Assembly (NCBI RefSeq): GCF_900107155.1
Contig: NZ_FNOX01000009.1
Location: 151,327 to 215,326, forward strand
Direction of reading: 5' to 3'
DNA from: Pseudomonas salomonii
GTDB lineage: Bacteria; Pseudomonadota; Gammaproteobacteria; Pseudomonadales; Pseudomonadaceae
Length of the DNA stretch: 64,000 bases
In this document: in pieces, positions 43,743 to 52,326 of the stretch
How the letters are laid out: each line of letters begins with the position of its first letter
How positions within the stretch are numbered: position 1 is the first letter of the stretch
Notes under the pieces: model-generated
The model's database searches: none
Told to the model about the DNA's origin: nothing
Seen by the model: only the letters and a program-made list of their open reading frames with translations
Translations under genes and position numbers: made by a program

Positions 43743-44654
43743 ATGGCTGCCTATAACCTGCGCCAGCTCAGATATTTTGTCACCACGGCCGAGTGTGGCA
43801 GCGTCGCCGAGGCATCGCGCAAGCTGTATATCGCCCAGCCGTCAGTTTCCACGGCGATCAAGCAGTTGGAAGACAGCTTTGGCGTGCAGCTGTTTATCCG
43901 CCATCACGCCCAGGGCGTTTCGTTGACGCCCAGCGGCGCAAGGTTTTATCGCAAGGCGCTGGAGTTGTTGCGGGTGGCCCATGAGTTCGAGCAGAACGCC
44001 CTGGCCGACAATGACGTGGTGGCGGGGCAGATCGATATCGGTTGCTTTGAGACGGTGGCGCCCTTGTATTTGCCGCGCTTGATCGCGGGGTTCAAGGCGC
44101 TGTGGCCTGGGGTGGAAATCCGCATTCGCGACGGTGAGCAGCAAGAGCTGGTGCAGGCGCTGACGGCCGGCAGCATTGATGTGGCGATGCTGTTTGAGCA
44201 CGACCTGGGCGGCACCATCGAAACCACGCCGTTGATGCCGCCGCAGCAGCCGTACGCGCTGTTGCCGGCCGATCACCGCTTTGCGCAACAGGCCAAGGTG
44301 TCGCTGGCGGACCTGGTGCTGGAGCCGATGATTTTGCTGGATGTGCTGCCGAGCCGGACGTACTTCGTGAGCATTTTTGAAGAGCGCGGGTTGACGCCGA
44401 ATATCGTGTTCAGCTCGCCGTCCATCGAGATGGTGCGCGGCATGGTCGGGCGCGGGTTTGGCTTTTCGATTCTGGTGACCAAGCCGTTTACCGAGTACAC
44501 CTACGACGGGCAGAAGGTGGTGTGTGTGCCGTTGGCGGAAACGGTCACCGGTTCAGGATTATCCGCCGTCTGGTTGCGACGGGCACCGTTGACCAAACCG
44601 GTGCAGTTGTTTGTGGATTACTGCCGCGAAGAACTCGCAAGACTCCTTGGCTGA
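43743..44654 (+). CDS. LysR-type regulator of the adjacent permease
   Basis: A 303-residue LysR protein: SVAEASRKLYIAQPSVSTAI is the helix-turn-helix, followed by an effector domain with IGCFETVAPLYLPRLIAGFK. It resembles OxyR/CbI-like regulators in spacing. ATG 43743 has GGAGG upstream; an ATG at 43710 lies in the leader. It is divergent from the NCS1 permease gene. Confidence 0.9.
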   Translation: MAAYNLRQLRYFVTTAECGSVAEASRKLYIAQPSVSTAIKQLEDSFGVQLFIRHHAQGVSLTPSGARFYRKALELLRVAHEFEQNALADNDVVAGQIDIGCFETVAPLYLPRLIAGFKALWPGVEIRIRDGEQQELVQALTAGSIDVAMLFEHDLGGTIETTPLMPPQQPYALLPADHRFAQQAKVSLADLVLEPMILLDVLPSRTYFVSIFEERGLTPNIVFSSPSIEMVRGMVGRGFGFSILVTKPFTEYTYDGQKVVCVPLAETVTGSGLSAVWLRRAPLTKPVQLFVDYCREELARLLG

Positions 44655-44672
44655 GCCTGAAATACCTTTACA

Positions 44673-44796
44673 GATCGTTCCCACGCGCCGCAAAGGCACG
44701 CATCTGGTGACGCTCCGCGTCACGCTTGCGCTGAGGCTTGAAGGCGGGACGCGGAGCGTCCCGGGCGGCATTCCCACGCAGAGCGTGGGAACGATC
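44673..44796. repeat. Composite inverted repeat (GATCGTTCCCACGC family), copy 2
   Basis: Same element as 7586-7699 but inverted: the GTGACGCTCCGCGTCAC stem comes first and the GGGACGCGGAGCGTCCC stem second, with outer arms GATCGTTCCCACGC and its complement. One outer arm is partly degraded. It separates the LysR gene from the type III effector gene. Confidence 0.8.
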
Positions 44797-44902
44797 ATCA
44801 AAGTGTGGTTGAGGTTGAGCTTGGATGGAGGATTTGAACGGGGCAGTTCCCGGCGCTTGATCGGCAAGTGCGTCGAAATTTGTCATGCCCCGAAGAGAAA
44901 GC

Positions 44903-45628
44903 TTAGGCGGTGGCGCCGACCAGTTTGAAAAAGGGCTCGTTGCGCAAGAGGGCGCTCTGCTCCTCGGAGCCGTGTCGGTCGCTTCTGATTTCATTGCGAT
45001 AAGACACATATCCCCACTCTGGTGCCGCTACATCAGAGTCGGGCTTGTGGTCGCTGGGCTGGACGCCTTCTGCGTGCAATTCCTGCTCAATGGTTTTGAT
45101 CAGTGCCTGGATTTTACCCATGTACTCTGGACTGTAGGTGCCGTCGGAGCGATCCGGCTTGGGGTACAGCGTAAACTGACCGCCCAACGATAGCCGCTCG
45201 CCTTTTATTCGATCTAAATCGGAGGTTTTCCAACTGTTGATTGGGCTTTCTTCTGAGTTGATCAACCGACTGATAATTTCAAAGGCCTTGGGCAGGTCTT
45301 TAGGTGCCACACTGATATGGAATTTGTCGCCCACAGAGGGTGATTCATCCCTGGGGGGTACACGGTTGAATTTGATAAAAGGAAAATTTGCCTTTTTCAA
45401 CCCATGATTTTCCACCTTCCAGCCACCGTAAATCTCACCTGACGCCTGCTGTGCTACCTGATAGGTCGGTGCGCCGTAGTTGGAGGTAAAGCGCACATTG
45501 GCATGGCGCGCAATGTCCGCCTGGCTCATGTTTTCCAAGCCGCCGGTATCGAATGGGTTTTTTGCATTCAGCAACGCATATCTGGTGCCTGAGCTTATGT
45601 AGGGTATGTGGGTGGTCTCTACTCGCAC
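44903..45628 (-). CDS. Phosphothreonine lyase type III effector (OspF/SpvC/HopAI1 family)
   Basis: A 241-residue protein covering the whole family fold. GDKFHISV carries the general-acid His (H104), SPINSWKTSDL the catalytic Lys (K134), RLSLGGQFTLY the phosphate-binding Arg (R145), and VSYRNEIRSDRHG two further Arg (R211, R215). The C terminus EEQSALLRNEPFFKL also matches SpvC closely. Family knowledge: these enzymes remove phosphate from the pThr-x-pTyr of MAP kinases by beta-elimination, leaving dehydrobutyrine, and shut down host immunity; HopAI1 does so in plants. I chose GTG 45628 because AAGAAGG lies eight bases upstream; TTG 45646 would add six residues. An hrp box stands 84 bases upstream of the start. 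No secretion genes or chaperone gene are nearby. Confidence 0.93.
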   Translation of the reverse strand: MRVETTHIPYISSGTRYALLNAKNPFDTGGLENMSQADIARHANVRFTSNYGAPTYQVAQQASGEIYGGWKVENHGLKKANFPFIKFNRVPPRDESPSVGDKFHISVAPKDLPKAFEIISRLINSEESPINSWKTSDLDRIKGERLSLGGQFTLYPKPDRSDGTYSPEYMGKIQALIKTIEQELHAEGVQPSDHKPDSDVAAPEWGYVSYRNEIRSDRHGSEEQSALLRNEPFFKLVGATA

Positions 45629-45711
45629 GGGGATTACCTTCTTCAAAAAGAACGAGTAGTCAGCGGACTACTCAATGTCTGGACTTTTCGCACAGTCGAA
45701 AAGCCGACACC

Positions 45712-45740
45712 TGTGTGGCTCCCATTACGAAAGCAGTTCC
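45712..45740 (-). promoter_or_regulatory. hrp box (HrpL-type ECF sigma promoter)
   Basis: On the minus strand GGAACT is followed by 16 bases and CCACACA. This fits the hrp-box consensus GGAAC(C/T)-N15-17-CCACnnA used by HrpL to drive type III effector genes. It is 84 bases from the GTG start of the phosphothreonine lyase gene and points toward it. Position, spacing and target agree. Confidence 0.8.
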
Positions 45741-46017
45741 GCGAATCACGCGTAGGTTGTCATAACGTTGTCAGCACCCTAAGTTCATGGCAGGAGGTGA
45801 TGGACGCTTGTGAGGGGGCACGGGAACAGAATTTTGGCTATTGCATTTGTCCGAAGCGCTGGGCTAACTTCCTTAATGCGCCAGTGCGGCGCATCCAAAC
45901 CCGAGAGGGACGCACTGCTGAACTGAAAGCTCATGGCTCAAACCGCCTGAATCGTATTTCGGGCCGAGTCATATTTTAATGACCGTAAGGCGCTCTCAAC
46001 GCGTCAAGAGGCAATAA

Positions 46018-47244
46018 ATGGCGATTTCATTGATTCGTAGTCTAACTGCGTCTGTCGTTCGTAACGTCTCGGCTCTCAAACGAGATGCCAAGCGTCTTCA
46101 AAAGCACTCCAAGCTCGTATTTGGGACCGAATATCCACTCAAGGTCTGCCAGCACGCTGTTTCAGTCTCTCGCGGGTTTCGTTCGCTCGCGGACGTCGAA
46201 AATTTGGCTCAACGTCTTGGCCTGGATAAAGAGGCGCCTTTTTGGACCATTGTTGGTCGCAACGATACCCATCAAGACGCTCTTAATGCCCTTTATCGGT
46301 TAAGTCTTGAATACACGGAGAACGGGCCTGTCGTTTTCCTGGGTGAGCAGACGCACTCAATAGTGCCGGCCCTGGTTCTGTTTATCGAGCAGATGAGCCT
46401 CAGGAAGCTGCCAGGTGTGATTCTGGTGGAAACAGAGGCTTCATCCATCCAGGACACGCTTGTTTTGGAGGCCGTTGAAAAGCTTGGATATGAAGAAATA
46501 TTTGATGGCTTTCGCTGCCTTGATTTGCGCGACCAGAATTTGCCTGTGTCTCTGAGCACAGAAGCCAGGTGCTGGGTCAGTGCAATCACTGATGTCTTGC
46601 CGAAGGAAGTCCAAAAAGAGCTTCTGAATACAGACTGGGCGATGGCATTGGAAATGAGCGCCAGGGAAAGTGCCAGGTCTCGCAATCAAATTCACCAGAA
46701 AATAGACTTTTCAACCATCCCGTTCTACTCGGTCAAGGAAGCAGCCTACCAACTGGTATCGTCGCGATCTTGGCCTTCGTGGATCGGTGACGATGCTTCG
46801 CAGCAAGCTCGCGTTATTGGTGAGTGTCCTCCTGATCTTCAAAAGGGTTCAAAGGAAAGCGTACTTGACCTCATCCGAGATTTGGACAACCGCAGTTTCG
46901 AACTGGGGATATCAAGTGAACATGAGAGTCGGTGGCGCCCGTACGTCGTTCTTTTTTCCAGGCATGATCCAGCCAGCGAAGTGTTGGCCGGTGTCGTCAA
47001 CTCTTACTTTACGTGGAGGCCGAGTCGGGATGAGCGTCCACCGGTACTCTATGTGTCTGATTCAACCTTTCCTTATGCGCCTGGTTTCTTGAGTTTCGGT
47101 GGGCATACGGCCGTTGTGAACGGTTTGGAAAAGGTCCCTTCCGGCGATGGAAACGGCGAGTTTTTCGGCTATAAAACGGCGCTCAAAGTGACAGGGTCAC
47201 CTGAAGGGCTTCAGTTCATGGGCAAGCGGGTGGCATTGGCTTAG
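46018..47244 (+). CDS. Uncharacterised 408-residue protein
   Basis: Soluble protein of 408 residues. Residues ~18-68 (ALKRDAKRLQKHSKLVFGTE, then VCQHAVSVSRGFRSLADVEN) resemble a short helical domain found at the N terminus of plasmid and glyoxalase-related proteins (Glyoxalase_8 type), which is my best guess. The remainder (VVFLGEQTHSIVPALVLFIE, DFSTIPFYSVKEAAYQLVSS) has no motif I can name. It is divergent from the effector gene across 389 bases, is AT-richer than the core, and AGAGG precedes the ATG. Its relation to the effector is unknown. Confidence 0.7.
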   Translation: MAISLIRSLTASVVRNVSALKRDAKRLQKHSKLVFGTEYPLKVCQHAVSVSRGFRSLADVENLAQRLGLDKEAPFWTIVGRNDTHQDALNALYRLSLEYTENGPVVFLGEQTHSIVPALVLFIEQMSLRKLPGVILVETEASSIQDTLVLEAVEKLGYEEIFDGFRCLDLRDQNLPVSLSTEARCWVSAITDVLPKEVQKELLNTDWAMALEMSARESARSRNQIHQKIDFSTIPFYSVKEAAYQLVSSRSWPSWIGDDASQQARVIGECPPDLQKGSKESVLDLIRDLDNRSFELGISSEHESRWRPYVVLFSRHDPASEVLAGVVNSYFTWRPSRDERPPVLYVSDSTFPYAPGFLSFGGHTAVVNGLEKVPSGDGNGEFFGYKTALKVTGSPEGLQFMGKRVALA

Positions 47245-47251
47245 GCCGGAT

Positions 47252-47327
47252 TTGCTCGCGAATACGGTGGGCCACTCAGCACGTGTGGGGCTGACAGGTT
47301 GCATTCGCGGGCAAGCCCGCTCCCACA
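47252..47327. repeat. REPIN-like pair, partly degraded
   Basis: GCAAGCCCGCTCCCACAG at the right end pairs with a decayed TTGCTCGCGAATACGGTGGG arm at the left. It lies between the 408-residue gene and the convergent argE-like gene. Confidence 0.6.
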
Positions 47328-47358
47328 GTTGATCTGTGGTGTTTGGTGGGGACGTGGC

Positions 47359-48522
47359 TCAGGCGCGGATTGAGTCGAGCATGCGCTCCAGCATGGCATC
47401 ACAACCCGCCAACTGTTCAATACTCACAAACTCATCCGGTTTATGCCCCTGGTCCATACTCCCAGGCCCACACACCACCGTGGGAATACCCACCGCATCA
47501 AACAATCCGCCTTCGGTGCCAAACGCCACAGTACCGAAATCCCGCGAGCCACTGAACGCGGCAATCAACTCCGCCGCCTGGCTGCGTTCATCGGTCACCA
47601 ACCCCGGATACGCCGACAACTCGGTAAACCGAATCGCGCTGTGTTTACTCACGGCCTGCATACGCGGCAGCACCTGTTGCATGGCATAGGCTTGCAGCTC
47701 CTCAGCCACTTCACCCGGGTCCATCGAGGGCAGGGCGCGCACTTCAAAATCAAAGCGGCAATCGGCCGGCACGATATTCAACACCTTGCCGCCCGAAATC
47801 ACGCCGGTCTGCACCGTGCTGAACGGCGGATCAAACCGCGGGTCCTGCTGCTCGCGCAGGCGCTGGCCGATGCGCCCCAGCTCGCCAATCAACTCGGCAG
47901 CATGCTCAATCGCGTTCACACCATAGGGTGCATACGCCGAATGGCAGGCCTCGCCATGCACATCGCAACGCATCGCCAGTTTGCCCTTGTGGCCGAGCAC
48001 CGGTTTCAGCTCGGTTGGCTCGCCGATAATGCACAGCATCGGTTTCACCGGCCGCTGCTCCAGCACCGCGAGCAGCGAGCGTACACCCAGGCAGCCGACT
48101 TCTTCGTCGTAAGACAGGGCGATATGCACCGGGATACGCAAGTTGGCTTTCACTAAAGCAGGCACCAACGCCAGCACACAGGCGATGTAACCCTTCATAT
48201 CCGCCGTGCCGCGGCCAAACAGCTTGCCGTCGCCCTCGGTCAATTCAAACGGCGGCACCGTCCACGGCTGGCCGTCCACCGGCACCACGTCGGTGTGCCC
48301 CGACAGCACAATGCCCGGCAATTGCGCCGGGCCGAGGCTGGCGAACAGGTTGGCCTTGCTGCGTTCCTCGTTATAGACCAACTCGCAAGCCACGCCGAAG
48401 CCTGCGAGGTAATCGCGCACAAACTCGATCAACTGCAAGTTGGAGGCGCGACTGGTGGTATCAAACCCCACCAGCGTCTGCAGCAGTTCGCGGCTGCGGC
48501 TCATCGCTCGGCTGCAGCTCAT
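47359..48522 (-). CDS. argE: Acetylornithine deacetylase-type M20 peptidase (ArgE-like)
   Basis: A 387-residue M20 zinc hydrolase. GHTDVVPVDGQPW has the first metal His/Asp, GRGTADMKGYIA the bridging Asp, SYDEEVGCLGVRSL the catalytic Glu pair, IGEPTELKPVLGHKG and the C-terminal MDQGHKPDEFV the last His. Length and motifs are those of ArgE, but in this operon (flavin monooxygenase, RidA, DUF1028) it may deacylate another N-acyl amino compound. The ATG overlaps the DUF1028 stop by four bases. Confidence 0.85.
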   Translation of the reverse strand: MSCSRAMSRSRELLQTLVGFDTTSRASNLQLIEFVRDYLAGFGVACELVYNEERSKANLFASLGPAQLPGIVLSGHTDVVPVDGQPWTVPPFELTEGDGKLFGRGTADMKGYIACVLALVPALVKANLRIPVHIALSYDEEVGCLGVRSLLAVLEQRPVKPMLCIIGEPTELKPVLGHKGKLAMRCDVHGEACHSAYAPYGVNAIEHAAELIGELGRIGQRLREQQDPRFDPPFSTVQTGVISGGKVLNIVPADCRFDFEVRALPSMDPGEVAEELQAYAMQQVLPRMQAVSKHSAIRFTELSAYPGLVTDERSQAAELIAAFSGSRDFGTVAFGTEGGLFDAVGIPTVVCGPGSMDQGHKPDEFVSIEQLAGCDAMLERMLDSIRA

Positions 48523-49196
48523 CGCTCGTCCCCGGCCACGCCGTAGCCCGGTGAGCGGTCGGGGGCGAGGGCGCGGTCGATGTAGTCCTGCACTTGCGGG
48601 CGGTAGGCGTCCCAGAGCTTTTGCAGCTCGGCGATGGGTTGCTCATCGGCCCAGTCCACGCGCAGGTTGATGATCGGCCAGGTCAGCTCGCCCACCACCA
48701 CCAGCGCGGCGGAATGCACCGGCCCGGCTTCGCCACCGGCGTTGATGGCGGCATGCATCGCCGCCAGCAGTCGATCGGCGAGCTGGCCTTCGCCGTGTTC
48801 GAAGGCGTGCACCATCGCCTCGATCACCGCGCGGTCGGCAAGCATATTGCCCGCCGCCACACACTGTTCGCCCGACACGGCATGGTGGGTGCCAAGGGTT
48901 TCGCTGCCGCTGAAATGCACGCTGCGGCCCAGATGATCAATCGCCGTCAGTTGCCGGTATTGGCTGTAGCCGTTGCTCGTCAGGGCTTTGTCGACGGCGG
49001 CCGCAGGGTCGAGGCCTTGTTCCAGCAGGTCGAGCACGTCCGGGCCCAGAGCCGGCAACGTGATGTTCTGGGTCGACACTGCGCCCACACCGGGCCGCAG
49101 CCATGGGCAGCGGGCGCCTACGGCGATGCTCGAGGAGCTGATGGCGATGCCGAGCTGGCCGGTGTCTGCGCATCGGGCGACGATTGAAAAGGTCAT
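48519..49196 (-). CDS. DUF1028 domain protein (Ntn-hydrolase-like)
   Basis: A 225-residue DUF1028 protein: MTFSIVARCADTGQLGIAIS at the N terminus (conserved Ser4), STQNITLPALGPDVLDLLEQ, and HHAVSGEQCVAAGNML. The fold is Ntn-hydrolase-like; activity is not established. It sits between RidA and ArgE in one operon, and these families occur together in other pseudomonads, so a joint role in degrading an N-containing compound is likely. AAGGAG lies upstream. Confidence 0.88.
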   Translation of the reverse strand: MTFSIVARCADTGQLGIAISSSSIAVGARCPWLRPGVGAVSTQNITLPALGPDVLDLLEQGLDPAAAVDKALTSNGYSQYRQLTAIDHLGRSVHFSGSETLGTHHAVSGEQCVAAGNMLADRAVIEAMVHAFEHGEGQLADRLLAAMHAAINAGGEAGPVHSAALVVVGELTWPIINLRVDWADEQPIAELQKLWDAYRPQVQDYIDRALAPDRSPGYGVAGDER

Positions 49197-49206
49197 GGGC
49201 AGCTCC

Positions 49207-49617
49207 TTATTCGGGGATCACGGCGATCACATCAATTTCCATCAGCCACTGTGGCTGGCCCAGGGCCGACACCACCAGCCCGGTGGAGATCGGGAACACG
49301 CCCTTGAGCCACTTGCCGACTTCCTGGTACACCGGCTCACGGTAGCGCGGGTCGATCAGGTAAGTGGTGGTTTTGACGATATGGCTCAGGTCGGAACCGG
49401 CCTCTTCGAGCAGTTGCTTGACGTTTTTCATCGCTTGCTCAGCCTGGGCGCGCGGGTCGCCAAGGCCAATCAGGTTGCCGTCGAAATCGGTGCCCACCTG
49501 GCCGCGCACATACACGGTGTTGCCGGCACGCACGGCCTGGCACAGGTCGTTGTCCAGGCTCTGGTTAGGGTAGGTTTTCTTGGTGTTGAACATGCGGATG
49601 CGAGTGTGAGTAGGCAT
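49207..49617 (-). CDS. RidA family protein
   Basis: A 136-residue YjgF/RidA protein: VRAGNTVYVRGQVGTDFDGN, QAEQAMKNVKQLLEEAGSDL, TTYLIDPRYREPVYQEVGKW. RidA proteins hydrolyse reactive enamine/imine intermediates from amino-acid or amine oxidation. The conserved Arg before the C-terminal Glu is replaced in this subgroup by YREP-type sequence, so it may belong to one of the Rid1-7 variants. ATG 49617 with GGAG; TTG 49620 is an alternative. Confidence 0.9.
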   Translation of the reverse strand: MPTHTRIRMFNTKKTYPNQSLDNDLCQAVRAGNTVYVRGQVGTDFDGNLIGLGDPRAQAEQAMKNVKQLLEEAGSDLSHIVKTTTYLIDPRYREPVYQEVGKWLKGVFPISTGLVVSALGQPQWLMEIDVIAVIPE

Positions 49618-49641
49618 CAAATAAACTCCGGAAAAAAGTGC

Positions 49642-50931
49642 TCAGGCAATGACAGGCGATGGGCGGGCAACCGGTGCGGGCTCACGGTATTCAAGGTATT
49701 GGCGCTGGATGGCGATGTGGTCGGCCACGTATTTGGCGTCATGCCAAACGCCCCAGATAAACGACGAGCCCCGGCGCGACTGCCATGGCAAACCGAGGAA
49801 GTAGATGCCCGACTCGCTGGCCACACCGCGCTGATGCTGCGGCTTGCCGGCGGCGTCAAACGCATCGACTTTCAGCCAGCTGTAATCCACGGCAAAACCG
49901 GTGGCCCAGATGATGGACGTGATACCGGCCTTGGCCAGGTCCAGTTCCAGGATCGGGTTTTTGATGCACTCGGCATCCGGGAATACGCGCCGCGCTTCGG
50001 GTTCCAGTGGCAGGTCGAGGCCGTTGCGCTCGATGTAGGCGTCTGCCGCATCCAGCAGCGCCAGGTAGTTCTCGTCGCCACGGGCCAGGTTTTCAACCAG
50101 GTTGGCCTGGAAGCGCGCGACGTTGCCGTCGAAGGCTTGGGTGAGACCGACCAGGGTCATGCCTTGCTGGGCCAGCTCACGAAAATCGATGGTCTTGCCG
50201 CCGTGGGCGCCGCTCACGGCAATGGTCACGTGCTCGCGCCCGGGTTTCATCGCGGCCTGGTCCCACTCGCCCAACACGCCCAGCCACCAGCAGAAGTCGC
50301 GGTTGCGATAGGCACGCGGCGGGCGGTCGTGGGCGCCGACCGACAGGTACACCTGGCGCCCGGAGCGCTGCAGCTCATCGGCGATTTGCACACCGGATGA
50401 ACCCGCGCCCACCACCAGCACGGCGCCGGCGGGCAGTTGTGCGGGGTTGCGGTAGTCGGCGGAGTGGATCTGGTGCAGCGCGCTGTCTTTGGGCGCGATG
50501 GCCGGAATCACCGGCTTCTGGAACGGCCCGGTGGCGGCGACCACGCGGTTGGCTTCGATCACGCCTTCGCTGGTGTGCACGGTAAAGCCTGGGCGGCCCA
50601 CGTTGCGCACCACAGAAGTCACGTCCACGCCGGTGCGGATCGGCGCGTTGAACTTGCGGGCATAGGCTTCGAAGTAATCGGCCACGCGCTCTTTTGGCGC
50701 AAAACCATCGGCGGCTACATCATTAAACTCCAGGCCAGGAAAGCGGTCATGCCAGGCCGGGCCGTTGGCGACCAGCGAATCCCAGCGCCCGGTGCGCCAG
50801 CGCTCGGCAATACGGCTGCGCTCCAGCACCAGGTGCGGCACGCCTTGCTTGCTCAGGTGCTCGCTCATGGCCACACCGGCCTGACCGGCTCCCACTACCA
50901 GCGTGTCTGTTTTTGTTATGGCTTGAGTCAT
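49642..50931 (-). CDS. Flavin-containing monooxygenase (NAD(P)/FAD-binding)
   Basis: A 429-residue flavoprotein with two dinucleotide sites: VVGAGQAGVAMSEHL (FAD, residues ~11-25) and VLVVGAGSSGVQIADEL (NADPH, ~170). GRWDSLVANGPAWHDRFPGL and IWATGFAVDYSWL are conserved in FMO/CzcO-like and indole-3-pyruvate monooxygenase-like (YUCCA-type) proteins. It oxidises an N- or S-containing substrate. It is first of the operon 50931-47359, with AAGGAC upstream of the ATG. Confidence 0.9.
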   Translation of the reverse strand: MTQAITKTDTLVVGAGQAGVAMSEHLSKQGVPHLVLERSRIAERWRTGRWDSLVANGPAWHDRFPGLEFNDVAADGFAPKERVADYFEAYARKFNAPIRTGVDVTSVVRNVGRPGFTVHTSEGVIEANRVVAATGPFQKPVIPAIAPKDSALHQIHSADYRNPAQLPAGAVLVVGAGSSGVQIADELQRSGRQVYLSVGAHDRPPRAYRNRDFCWWLGVLGEWDQAAMKPGREHVTIAVSGAHGGKTIDFRELAQQGMTLVGLTQAFDGNVARFQANLVENLARGDENYLALLDAADAYIERNGLDLPLEPEARRVFPDAECIKNPILELDLAKAGITSIIWATGFAVDYSWLKVDAFDAAGKPQHQRGVASESGIYFLGLPWQSRRGSSFIWGVWHDAKYVADHIAIQRQYLEYREPAPVARPSPVIA

Positions 50932-51001
50932 GTGTCTGTCCTTGCGTAATGCAGTTGGATTCAGCTTGGGCATGGCTTCAAGGCTAGGGGGAGGGCGATT
51001 T

Positions 51002-51019
51002 TTAATAAAATATTATTAA
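51002..51019. promoter_or_regulatory. AT-rich 7-bp inverted repeat upstream of the monooxygenase operon
   Basis: TTAATAA, four bases, then TTATTAA, about 70 bases before ATG 50931. It stands out in GC-rich sequence and could be an operator or promoter element of the FMO-RidA-DUF1028-ArgE operon. Confidence 0.35.
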
Positions 51020-51196
51020 GCTTGGGAGTGAGCATAAATATCGGATGCAAGCTCACAGCGGCAACCCGTACACGCTGCTGCAAAGCACCTGGTTTGCGCT
51101 GCGACAGCTGAAGCGGTGATCCGCTCGTGTATTCATGGGTGCACGGCGGGTACTGATGCAGGCAGACTTGTGCGCAACTCAGAGGGTTTTATCACC

Positions 51197-51631
51197 ATGC
51201 TCAACTTCCGCGTCATGCACGCAGGCGACTACGACGCCGTACTCGAGCTGATGCAAAACACCCCCGGCATTTCCCTGCGCGATGCCGACTCCCGCGAGGC
51301 CACCGAGCGTTACCTGGCCCGCAACCCGCAGATGAGTTTTGTCGCCCAAGCCCAAGGCCGCGTGATCGCTTGCGTGATGTGTGGCCATGACGGCCGGCGC
51401 GGCTACCTGCAACACCTGCTGGTGCTGCCGGACTATCGCCGCCAGGGCATCGCCCAGGCGCTGGTCGAGCGTTGCCTCAACGCGCTTGAGCAACTGGGCA
51501 TCCACAAATGCCACCTCGACGTGTTCAAGACCAACACCCATGCCGCTGCGTATTGGCAAGGGCAGGGGTGGAAATTGCGCACGGATATCGACCGTTATTC
51601 CTTCACCCGCCCAGGCCATGAAAACGCCTAG
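51197..51631 (+). CDS. GNAT family N-acetyltransferase (RimI-like)
   Basis: A 144-residue GNAT. LVLPDYRRQGIAQALVERCL contains the R-R-Q-G-I-A acetyl-CoA motif, and AAYWQGQGWKLRTDIDRYSF the C-terminal motif. The pattern VMCGHDGRRGYLQHLLVLP is common to RimI-like amino-acid acetyltransferases. The start at 51197 (MLNFRVMHAGDYDAV) is chosen by family length. The 3' end overlaps the convergent response-regulator gene by four bases. Confidence 0.87.
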   Translation: MLNFRVMHAGDYDAVLELMQNTPGISLRDADSREATERYLARNPQMSFVAQAQGRVIACVMCGHDGRRGYLQHLLVLPDYRRQGIAQALVERCLNALEQLGIHKCHLDVFKTNTHAAAYWQGQGWKLRTDIDRYSFTRPGHENA

Positions 51632-52230
51632 AACTCCCCGGAATACTTGACCGCCGCCGCCGCGCGTGAGGGCACTTTCAAACTGCGCAGCAGCGACGAC
51701 ACATGGATCCGCACGGTAAACGGCGAGATCGCCAGGGCCTTGGCGATTTCCTTGTTGGTCTTGCCTTGGGCGATCAGGCGCAGCACTTCCTGCTGGCGCG
51801 CGGTGAGGCTGTGGGTGCCCAGCGGCAGCAGGCCGGAGGGAGAGAACTTGACCAGCACTTCGCCTTCGCGGATCGCCAACAGGGCCTGGCCGATTTCATC
51901 GGGGGTAATGTTCTTGCCGATAAAGCCATCGGCGCCCAGGGCCATGACCTGATCGATCAGCGCCGGGTCATCGACCATCGACACCACGATCAAGGTGGTG
52001 CGCCGCAGTTGATGGCGCAGGTCGGCCAGTTGGCTCATGCAGGTAAGGCCCGGAAAGCGCAGGTCGAGAATCAGCGTGTCGATGTCGCCACCTTCACGGA
52101 TCAGCGCCTGCACCGCGTCGAGGTCGCCGGCCTCGTGTACCACGGCCTCGGGCAACAGGCGCTGCACGGTGCGCAGCATGCCTTCGCGAAACATCGGGTG
52201 GTCGTCGGCTATGATGATTCGGCCGGTCAT
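51628..52230 (-). CDS. NarL/LuxR-type response regulator
   Basis: A 200-residue regulator. Receiver domain at residues 1-120 with D9, D10, phospho-acceptor D56 (LILDLRFP) and a Lys in GFIGKN. LuxR helix-turn-helix at about 140-195 (LTARQQEVLRLIAQGKTNKE, SPFTVRIHVSSLLRSLKV). It is divergent from a hybrid histidine kinase 96 bases away, its likely partner. AAGGAG precedes the ATG. Confidence 0.9.
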   Translation of the reverse strand: MTGRIIIADDHPMFREGMLRTVQRLLPEAVVHEAGDLDAVQALIREGGDIDTLILDLRFPGLTCMSQLADLRHQLRRTTLIVVSMVDDPALIDQVMALGADGFIGKNITPDEIGQALLAIREGEVLVKFSPSGLLPLGTHSLTARQQEVLRLIAQGKTNKEIAKALAISPFTVRIHVSSLLRSLKVPSRAAAAVKYSGEF

Positions 52231-52326
52231 GGCGTGCTCCTTCCTGGGGCATGGGTGTGCGTTGACATGCTACTTTAGCCTCTGGCGCGTAAAGGATAGA
52301 CCGAATGCCGCACAAGGACGTCACCC

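Noticed and set aside
45608..45979. A 123-codon plus-strand frame between the effector and the 408-residue gene
   Set aside because: It overlaps the effector's start and hrp box on the other strand and has no family features.
51046..51118. A short frame starting MQAHSGNPYTLLQS
   Set aside because: Only about 24 codons, no Shine-Dalgarno, no known match; not enough to call a gene.
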